Source: Scenedesmus sp. ARA3 (taxonomy: Eukaryota > Chlorophyta > Chlorophyceae > Sphaeropleales > Scenedesmaceae). From it: a stretch of DNA of 64,000 nt. The stretch covers positions 21,273 through 85,272 of the forward strand of contig RWJK01001545.1 in NCBI GenBank assembly GCA_004335835.1, read 5' to 3'. The first letter of the stretch is position 1; every line of letters begins with the position of its first letter. The notes below the pieces were generated by a model. That model searched no databases. It saw only the letters and a program-made list of their open reading frames with translations, and was not told where the DNA came from. Shown here one piece after another: positions 55,601-64,000 of this stretch. A program made the position numbers and the translations under genes.

Positions 55601-58205
55601 TGGCTGTGTCCCGTTCCCTGCTCCCGTCCCTGACTGGCTCACGCTCCCTGCTCCTGTCCCGGTACGGCTCCCGGTCTATGCTCCTGTCTCTGGCTGCCTC
55701 GCGTTCCCTGCTTCTTTCGCGCTTAGTACCGCGCTGCTGCTGCTGCCGCTGCTGCTTGTCTACAGAGCTGATGCTGCCTACTGTCTGCAGCATTGCGCTG
55801 CTGCCCCTGGCTGCGCGCTTCTCAGCTGAGCTGACAGCACCAGCAGCAGCACTGCGGCTAGGCCTGCTGCCATCTGCTGCCTGCCGGTCAGACTCCGAGA
55901 CTGCTGCAGCAGCAGCTGCTGCTGTGGTATCGCCTGCACTGCTGGTGCGTGCAAGCCTGCTGACTTGTCGCTTTGGCTGCTCCTGCGACTGCTGCTGCTC
56001 ACCCTTGGACCTCACATCACTGCTGGCTCGAGCAAGCGGGGGCTTCGCTGCTGCCGGCTCAGGCGAGCGCTCCCTAGTGCTGCCGCCCTTGTCGCTCCTG
56101 CCAGCCCTGTCACGCCGGTCCCTGCCGCGCTCCCTGCTCTTGGACCTGCTGCGGCTGCGGCTGCTGCTCCTGCTGCGGTGCCGCTGCTGCTGCTTGAGCT
56201 GCCTGCTGCCGGTGCGCTCCGGGCTGCGGCTGCGGCCCCTGCTCCTGCTGCGCCCCGCAGGACTCACGCTGTACTTGTAGCGCCCGCTGCTGCTGCGCCA
56301 GTCGGTGCTGCGCAGCGGGCTGCGGCTGCGGCGCCGCCTGTAGCTGCTGTAGCGGCTGCGCCCGCCCCCGCCTGCTGGGCTGTAGGAGCGCGAGCGCGAG
56401 CGTGAGCGGTAGCCCCTGCCCCTGTCCCTGTCTCTGGTCTTGTCTCTGCTGTCCCGGGAAGCCTGCCACTGGCTGTAGTAGCGGCCGCTGCTGCGCTCTG
56501 CCCCCCTGCTGCTGCTGCGGCGGCGCGTGCTGTAGCGCCGCCCTGAGCGGCTGCTGCTGCGTGACGATGAGCGCGAGGAGGAGCGACTCCTGCAAGCAGC
56601 GGATGAACACATGAAGGGTGAAAGAGTGTGTGCTGTCTCTTTCGGCAGACAACTGGTTGAGTGCAGCCGGCTTTGTGCATGTCGGGCATGCAATAGTCGC
56701 CCAATCAACAGGGTGGGCTAGTTGTTAGTGCTGACAAACATCGTGAAGTGCAGCATGACGGGGAGCAGGCCTCAACACGTGCCTGACAGCATCACTGCTG
56801 ACATGACAGCAGCACAGCGCCGGCTGCGCTCAGCTCACCTAGGGTCGCGGCCCCTGCTGCGGCTCCTGCTGCTGCCAGTGCTGTCACTGCGACGCCGGCC
56901 CCTGCTGCTGCTCCTGCGCCTGCCACGCTGCTCAGAAGCCTGCTGCTGCTGCTGCTGCTGCTGCTGCGCCTTGGCTGCTGCCGCCGCTGCCGCCATCGCC
57001 GTTGCAGCTGCTACTGCCAGCGCTGCCGCTGACCTCGCTCCAGGCGACGCCAGCCCTGCAGCTGCTGCCAGTGCTGGTGACCCTGGGATGGGGATGGTCA
57101 GGGGCGCAGTGGGGGCGCGGATTGCACTGCTGGGCGCAGCTGCAGGTGCCAAGGCAGGCATCCTGAGGGGTGCCAATGTGCTGCCAGCTGCAGCTGCGTC
57201 AGACGGCGCAGCAGCAAGTGTTGCTGCAGGCACTGCATCCAAAGCAGCCGCAGGCACCACTAGGGGTGCGGGTGTGGCTGCCACTGGCAATGATGCCGGT
57301 GCTGCGGCAGGGCTCTCTGCAGCAGGCGTTGCAGCAGCTGCCTGAGGGGCCGCCATGTCACGCGGTGCGCCGCCGATGTTGCTGAAGGTGGCTGCTGCTG
57401 CAGCCGACAGCGGCCGCACCTTGCTTGGTGCAGCAATCTTGAACGCTGACACCTTGCTGCCGCTGCCAGGGCTGCCTGCTGCTGCTGGCTTGACCGCACT
57501 GCCGGGGCCCAGCCGTGACAGCCCAGGGCCCGCAGCTGCCCGCCCCATGCTGCTGCTGCTGTCGCCCTGCTGCTTGCCTGCAGTGGATGCTGCTGCTGCT
57601 GCTGCCTGACTGCGCGCATCCCTTGCGCTTACCGATGGTGCGCTGGCTAGCTCGCCAGGCTCGATTGATGACATGGTGCGCAGGATCTCACCACTCTCGT
57701 ATGAGGCCGCGCCCAGCAGGGCACGCCTGGCAGCCGGGCCTGCAGCAGCAGCTGCGCCTGGCCTGGCTGCATCGCCACGCACGGGACTGGGCACTGGGCT
57801 GGGGCCCGCAGACGATGCAGGCTGCGGCATGTCCTTCATCTCAGCGAAGGGTGATACCACTGGCAGGCCTGCCGCCACGCTGCCTGCCGCCTGCTGCTGC
57901 GGGTGTGCTGTATGTGACGCTGCTGCTGGAGATAGAATCGTGTGAGCTGCAGGAGGACGCATGGCCCCTGCTGCTGCTGCTGCTGCTGCTGTGATGGATC
58001 GTGCTGACTCCATCCGCAGCAGCTCTCCCTCCTCCACTGAGGGGGCTCCTGCAAGCCCACTGGCCAGCCACTGCATCAGGTGCGGGGCAGGCCTGCTGGG
58101 GCTGGCCACGCCATGCTGCTGCTCCTGTGACACCTTGGCAGCAGCAGCTGTAGCTGCGGCCAGCATGGCAGCCGCCACGCCATCAGCTGGTGCCTGGCCA
58201 TCCAT
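52657..58205 (-). CDS. Large RS-domain nuclear protein with C-terminal helical domain
   Basis: Three large exons (58205-56839, 56589-54292, 54052-52657) sum to 1687 codons. Residues 1-440 are Ala/Pro/Ser-rich with short conserved-looking pieces (SVEEGELLRMESARS and SYESGEILRTMSSIEPGEL). From about 440 there is a very long Arg/Ser and Arg/Asp/Glu dipeptide region (SRSRSRGRDP, RSREREPVRDGSRERDTARN), typical of splicing-speckle proteins. A short ordered segment follows (NPMYCPNPPPADPALHYWRG). The C-terminal exon encodes a helical domain (ELEASTLKSSAAKLAASHGW, GMKYLEWAHSF, NTVRSCAKLAKQQMV, ALDYAFTAVRLLAEKLEAVA), then low-complexity Gly/Ala. The helical pattern recalls the C-terminal region of plant CW-type zinc-finger proteins and AFF proteins; this is from memory and weak. 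No CW finger or RRM is visible. Function in pre-mRNA processing is an inference. Confidence 0.7.
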
Positions 58206-59676
58206 ATGGCTTGCCCTGGGGCAGGGCGCCTTGCTGGCGGTCGCTGCTGCGGCGCACAACCGCAGCGTTGCAGCTGCGGGTGGGCCACGCTGCTGTCACT
58301 GCTGCGTCATGCTGATGTTGAGACCAACAGCACCTTGCAGGAAAGTGTCAATTGCATACAAGTTTGAGGTTTAGGTATCTCAGGTTGGCAGCAAGCAAAC
58401 ATGGCTAAGCATATGACAGCATGGAACCTGCCTGCAGGCAGGCAGTTGCAAGCGTTGGTTGGTGATGTGCAGGTCCAAGGGAATCCCTGTGCTGTTGGGC
58501 ACTCCCAGACACGTAAGATAACAGAAAACCAGTCACATGAAAGCCCCTGCTGGCTGAATGAAACTAAAGGCACCGGTTGCCTACCTGCTATCTGCCCAAG
58601 AAACTTGCTACTGCTGCTGCGCATGCAGCATCAACGTGCCGCCACTGCTGAAACAAGTTTAATCTTCTTGTTTACAGAGGCTGGTAGCATGACTCTTGGA
58701 GGCTTCCAGCAAGCGAGATGGCCGTGGGCCTGTGTTCGTGCAGCTCGTTGCTGGATCTTACGGTCAAGTGGCTCATAAAAAGCGTCCCCTTTTTCAATTA
58801 AGAGCGCTTAGGTCTGAGGGTTATGTATCTACCTGCCAGGCAAACGTCCAGCGACCAGAACATCGCTGCACCCCAGGGGTTCGCCCCCAGCAGGCAGGCA
58901 GCAGCAGCACTGATGAAGATGATGGTGGAGTTGGCGCCAGCCGGCTAGGTATCACATGAAGCGCACCACTTGTCTGGTAGAATCTATTACACCTTCAAAA
59001 CACTGCCTGGCAGACGGGGATCGAAATCCAGCTGCCAAGGTTTGACTACATCAGGCCACAACAGCACCATGACCTTGCACAGTAAGGCCACTGGGTATTC
59101 ACCTAGCCAAAAAATTGTGAGTGGGAGGTAAGACCCCCAGCAAAACTCCCGTGCAGTACGGTACTCTGAAACACCACAGGCCTGCTACTAGCACCTAACA
59201 CATCTGTCCAGACCTCAAGCCAAGGTCCCCAGCACTGTGCCTCTGAAGTAAATACACAGTGGACGAATCCAGAACAAACAGCACACCAGTACAAGCGATA
59301 ATCCACCAAGCAATACTGTAGACCAGCTGGCAGCACTTGCGCCAGGGCAGCTGCAAGCACGCTGTCGCAAAACATAACACGAACGCAACATAACGACAAA
59401 ACAGCAGTGCAAACGTGATCAAGCCAAGCAAATTGGGTCATACGCCGGCCCACATGCAACAAGCACTCAGGAAGCAAAATATTTTGAAACGGCGCCAAAA
59501 TTGTCTGTAGGATACATACAGCAGCTCGTTATTCCTCTCCCATCTCTCAGTCAGGGCATTCACTTGCAGAACCACAGCCGTCACTGTACAGGCCTCACAG
59601 CCGAGACCCTTCATGCAAAGGATACACTCCACTGCTCCGCACACATCACTGCTGCCACCGCTGCTGAAAGACTTGC
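58206..59676. other. Intergenic region upstream of the RS-rich gene
   Basis: Nearly 1.5 kb between the ABC1-kinase stop and the RS-rich gene start, both minus. It should hold the kinase 3' UTR and the RS-gene promoter. A frame to about 58259 is open upstream of the chosen RS-gene ATG but has no earlier ATG. No other gene is supported. Confidence 0.45.
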
Positions 59677-60893
59677 TCACTGCCCTGCGCCTGCTGCCGC
59701 TGGCCGCTCCTGGCTCCCAAAGGCGAACTTGATCACGCGCGCCGCAAAGCGCTGCGTGAGCTGCCTGCCCACCTCCTGCATCAGGTCGGAGGCGCCCGGC
59801 TGCTGCGCCAGCTGCTGCAGCTGCGGCGTGAAGGCGCCTAGCGAGCCCTGCACGCTGGCCAGCAGCCCGCTCACGTCAGCCGGCGTCAGCAGGCCAAAGG
59901 GACCCGAGCCCTGCGGCAGCTGCAGCAGCAGGCACACAGCAGCCGCAGGAGGCATCCGGTGAGTGTTGTGCTTTCAGCACGAACAGCGCGAACAGAGTGG
60001 CAGGCGTGGCTGGGATGCGAGAGGTGAAAAACCACTACATTCCGACACACAACAAGATGCGCATTCCACCTGAAAGCCACTGTCAGCCGTACGCAACGCG
60101 CCGCTCGCGTAGCAACCTGCTCAATGCAGCAATTTAACTTTCCCACTCACCTGTAGGGCTGCTGGCGGACTGCTGCCTGCCGCGCCGTCCATGCTGCTGC
60201 TGCTGCTGTCGGTCCGCAGCCGCGCCGCTATGGTGTCCATAAGCAGTGCTGCGCGCGCCCGCGCCTCCATTTCTGTGGGCTGCACAGGCACCAGCCTGTT
60301 GGCCAGCTCAGTGCTGTTGAAGCTGCAGCACCAATAAACATAGCAGGAGTGCAGCACAACCAAGCCGATCAGCAACTGCCAGCGCGCGTTACACAACAGG
60401 TGCACCAGCCAACTGTATTGAGAACTGCCTAAATCAGCGAGGCTTAGTCTGGCATACTCTGGTACGCTGTTGTTGCATACACACGTGGAGTTGTGTTGCA
60501 CGATGTGCGCCGCGTACCCTGTCAAGTCAGCAGCCTCCCTTCCTCTCGCCAAAATCTTGCAGCAATAACAGACAGATGGTAATAGGGCTGACCGCACCCA
60601 TAGGACTCATCCGCCAGTGACCACCACAACACTGCTCACAAAGGCGGCTAGCGCACGCACACATGATAAACACGCAGCGGCGCACCTCCTGGCTATCCTG
60701 TCGCGCGCGTCTGCCGCTGCCGCCGCGTCCAGCATGCGCGCCAGCTCCACCGCCAGCTTGGCGCGCACGCCCGCCGCGTTCTCGCTGAGCAGCCAGGTGG
60801 CCAGCATCCACAGCTGCCCCGCGTCAAAGTCCTGGCTCTTGCTGCCCTCACGCATCAGGTTCTCCAGCCGGTTCCAGCGCAGCTGGTTGTCCT

Positions 60894-60942
<49 letters not shown>

Positions 60943-63729
60943 TGAGCACATGCAGAACATGTAGGCGACAGCCTCTGTGCAATGCTGCTCTTGAGTTACC
61001 ATCAGTGGCTGATATAGCGAATCCCAAAACCAAAGCATACATCCATGACCTTGTTTGCCGCAAGCCTTGCCGCACCAGCCATGTGCCCGCTGCCCATGCG
61101 GGCACCAACCTTGACAACCCATTTCCTCTTTCTACGAAGACTACACCTTCTTGGGTCCTGAAGCACCGCCCCACCCACCCACCTTGATGACGAGGTCCTC
61201 AAACGATGCGCGCAGCTCCGGGGCCGGGTCTGTCAGCAGGCGCCGCGCGATGTATGGGTAGGCGCGCCCCAGCAGCTTGTAGTTGGCATCAGCCTGCAGC
61301 GCCAGGCCCTCCAGCACGGTGAGGCTGCGCAGGATGAGCGCGTAGTAGGCGGGCACCCTGAGGGGGCAGCAGCGGCGGCAGCAGCACCAAGCAGCAGCCG
61401 AACATGGTGAGATGAAAACGTTGTGTTCCTCCACAATCACTACTGCTGACACCTGCTCCGATACTGCACTTCCTAACCAGGTGCCCTGTTTCCTTGAATG
61501 CCAGCACTAGCACCACAGCACAGCCACTGCCCGGTGCACGCAACGGGCTCACACGAGAGCTGCGGCCGCACCTGAAGGGGTACTGGAAAAGCACCGCGCC
61601 CAGGCCGTCCACGATGGCCTTGAAGTTGAGCTCACTCACACTGGCATCAAGCACGTCGTCAAAGAACGCCTGCAGGGGCAAGCAGCAGGGGGGGAGGCGG
61701 CAGCGAGGTAGCAGAGGAAAGTGGGCGGCTGTCAGCAGCACAGCCTCGTGGAGTGCAGCGAGTTGTGATTGATAAAGACTGAAGTGCAGTGCAGTGTGGT
61801 GTCGGTGTCAGCGCGTGTGCTGAACGTGGGCCAAGCCAGCGTCGTGCAGCAGCCGTCCGCCCTCAGCCAACCACTCCCCTCACCTGCAGTGCTGGTGCGA
61901 TGGGTGCCGTGTCAATGCTGGGGTCCATGAACTGCAGCGTGTAGTAGTCGCGGCACATGGCATCGTAGTCCCTGCAGCAGTGAACATGCGGCAGCAGCAG
62001 CAGCAGCAGAGCAATACACGGTCAGTCCAATGACTCCACATTCGCCTCAAAGCGGTGCTGAGCATCGTGCTTCTTAAAAAAGCTGTGCAAGCAACACAAG
62101 GCATGCAGGTGCTGAAAGCGGTTGCTGCTGCCCCTGTCAAAAGGGCTGTTGCCATGTGCAGAGGTGCTGGTCAACATGTGGACATGTGTGCCAGCCGCAC
62201 CTCCCCCTTGAAGAGAGGGGGGTGTTAGAGATGGGTCCTGGCACCATGTTCGATGGCCGTTGCCGCCCCACCTGTTGACCAGGTGCACCACGTGCGCCAT
62301 GATGGCGTAGCGCGCGTACTGCGGCGCCTCGCTCATCATGCCAAAGTCGAGGTACACCAGGCTGCCGTCACGCGAGGCCAGCAGGTTGCCGGGGTGCGGG
62401 TCTGCGGGGGGCAGCAGGCGCAGCAAGCAGCAGCCAGTCAATGCCATGCTTACAACGTGCGGTGCGGCCATGAGCCAGCAGCAAGCAAACCGCATGTGAT
62501 AACGGTAGCTTGGGCACTTCACAACCGCACACATGCGCACAGGCGTACACAAGGACTGTGGCTGGTGCTATGACATCTCAACCACGGCATGCCCAGGCAG
62601 CAGCGCCCCACCCACCTGCGTGGAAGTAGCCGTGCTCCAGCAGCTGCCTCAGCGTGCACTGCAAGGGCAGGGGCAGTCGCAGCAGCAGCGTGAACACAGG
62701 TTGTTCTGGGTGACACCGAAAACAGAACATGCTGGAAGTTACAGCAGCACCTGGACACTTAAGGTAAAAGTTGAAACTGGCTGCAGCATCATAGGTCTCG
62801 CCAGAACACCCGTGAAGCTCAGCAGCTCAGCAATTTGTGCACAATGCTGCACGCCAGGTGCTGCAGTGTCTCCCCCCCCCTCACCTCAATGCCCACATCC
62901 ACAAAGTCCACAATGTCCAGCCCAGCCTCGTCCATGGCAGGCTGCAGCAGCAGCAGCAGCAGCACCACAATGTTGTGTCAGCAACAGTGTGCACCACTGC
63001 AGAAGGCGTCCGGCACACAGGCCTCCACCCGTGCTTGCACGGTGCAATCCAGACCAATGCATCTTTACCAAGCACTGGCTGCAGCTCGGCCACAAGAACA
63101 GTGACACAGCAGCAAGCCTGCTGTGTGCACCCTCACCCACACCCCTCCCACCCATGCCCCCCTGCTCCCCACTGCCCCCTCCGCACCTTGTTGGTGAGCT
63201 TCACGCCCTCGATCCACTCCATGGTCAGCACGCGCCGCTGCGTGGCCTGCCAGTAGATCTTGGGCGTGCGCACGCGCGGCATGCTGCCGTACAGCGCCTG
63301 GAAGCGCTCCGCGTTGCGGCCCTCGGCCATGTAGTCCAGCTCAGCAAACAGCCGCGACGCAAACTCGTCCACCAGCGGCACCAGCGGCTGAGACACCTGC
63401 AGCAGCAGCACCCGAGGCACAGCAAGCGGGCACGAGGTGGTTTGAGCATGGCTGCCGGTCACACAGACATTCTATGTGCGAGCACGCAGCAGGCATAGCT
63501 GCCTAACGCCATGTGTGCAGAGCAACATATACACCTTACCGCAGCTGCTGCTGCTGCTGTTGCAGCCCTGCCGCTAGTCACCGCGCCGCACCTGTGTCAG
63601 GTTATTGTCTACGACCGCCATCAGGCGCCGCAGCAGCAGCATGTCCACTGCGATGCTCTCGCCGATGCCTGGCCGCTGCACCTTGACCGCCACCAGCTCC
63701 CCAGTCTCACGCAGCACGCCCTTGTACAC
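59677..63729 (-). CDS. ABC1/ADCK (UbiB) family atypical kinase, N-terminus outside window
   Basis: Exons in the window: 63729-63592, 63396-63187, 62941-62885, 62658-62616, 62401-62272, 61971-61884, 61669-61572, 61357-61183, 60891-60686, 60322-60151 and 59919-59677, giving 519 residues in phase; the first exon(s) lie beyond position 64000 or in the GC-rich edge. Kinase features: VYKGVLRETGELVAVKVQRP (ATP-site Lys in VAVK), FAELDYMAEGRNAERF, VLTMEWIEGVKL, catalytic HADPHPGNLLA and metal-binding VYLDFGMMSE. These are diagnostic for the ABC1K/ADCK family, which supports prenyl-lipid (quinone, tocopherol) metabolism in plastid plastoglobules or mitochondria. The long C-terminal extension (EDLVIKDNQLRWNRLENLM and beyond) is typical of plastid ABC1K proteins, so plastid location is likely but the transit peptide is not visible. 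The third exon could start 6 bp later. Confidence 0.9.
60893..60940. repeat. (CAG)n microsatellite at an intron 3' splice site
   Basis: About 15-16 CAG triplets on the plus strand. On the minus strand this is a CTG tract ending at the CTGCAG acceptor of the ABC1-kinase exon that begins at 60891. Confidence 0.9.
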
Positions 63730-64000
63730 CTGCGGGCGGGGCCAGGCGCAGCAGCACGGCGCAGTGCAGCAGGTACTGTAAGAGCAGTGTCTGTGATCGA
63801 CTCTGTATGTCTGACTACTTGTGGCGCACACGGATGGATGGCTGCCCCTTGGCATGTCAGCCGCACAAACTTGGCTGACCTGCCACCCTTTGCAAACAAG
63901 CAGTGCTGCCACACACATGCTCCAGCCGCCCCAGCTGCTGCTGCTGCTGTGCTTTCCTCTGCTGTGCCCCCAGCTGCAGCGCCGCCGCCGCCCCCCCCCC

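Noticed and set aside
54187..56405. Plus-strand open frames of 200-360 residues rich in Pro, Ala, Leu, Ser and Cys
   Set aside because: These are antisense to the RS-rich exons and arise from the repeated Arg/Ser codons. The minus-strand frame has consistent splice phases and real RS dipeptides.
59005..59050. Sequence GGGGATCGAAATCC resembling a tRNA T-arm
   Set aside because: No acceptor stem, D-arm or anticodon arm can be formed around it on either strand.

Overview
The window is nuclear DNA of a green alga (Chlorophyta). The gene style fits Sphaeropleales/Scenedesmaceae-like algae, but this is an inference from style and not an identification. The evidence is: spliceosomal GT-AG introns in almost every gene, pervasive CAG/CTG repeats read as Gln, Ala or Ser tracts, plastid and mitochondrial presequences, TGTAA polyadenylation-like motifs, and plant-type gene fusions. 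Exon models below were built by hand by matching splice sites and reading phase; most multi-exon models sum to a whole number of codons.

Layout, left to right. 1-972 (minus): start of a mitochondrial-presequence protein that runs off the left edge. 1763-14050 (minus): a 25-exon CHD chromatin remodeller of about 2162 residues with a PCNA-binding-like C-terminus. 14667-16854 (minus): a methylglutaconyl-CoA (enoyl-CoA) hydratase. Only 54 bp upstream of it, on the same strand, lies a 48-residue membrane protein (16909-17282). 17668-21436 (plus): a long coiled-coil RING protein. 22815-26115 (minus): a secreted TIM-barrel-like glycoside hydrolase. 27813-29581 (minus): an unrecognised protein with an N-terminal signal or anchor. 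29868-32520 (plus): a leucine-rich-repeat protein. 34036-35674 (minus): an isochorismatase-domain hydrolase. 35968-38854 (plus): a YbeY rRNA endonuclease fused to a HAD phosphatase. 39425-44263 (plus): a secreted GH5 glucanase or mannanase with 13 exons. 45125-47569 (plus): an unrecognised plastid membrane protein. 48597-49070 (plus): organellar ribosomal protein uS17. 50740-52398 (minus): MOCS3/UBA4/CNX5. 52657-58205 (minus): a large RS-rich nuclear protein. 59677-63729 (minus): the body of an ABC1/ADCK (UbiB) atypical kinase that runs off the right edge.

The genes do not form one pathway; this is ordinary euchromatin with mixed housekeeping functions (chromatin, leucine catabolism, organelle translation and rRNA processing, molybdenum cofactor/tRNA thiolation, plastid or mitochondrial kinase, cell-wall enzymes). 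Three gene pairs diverge from short (286-385 bp) shared promoters. No transposon, viral gene, rRNA, tRNA or CRISPR array was found.

The points most worth following are the tightly packed small-ORF/hydratase pair, which may be a dicistronic mRNA; the CHD6-9-like remodeller with a terminal PIP box; and a recurring design in which introns end in long CTG repeats that supply the final CAG of the splice acceptor.
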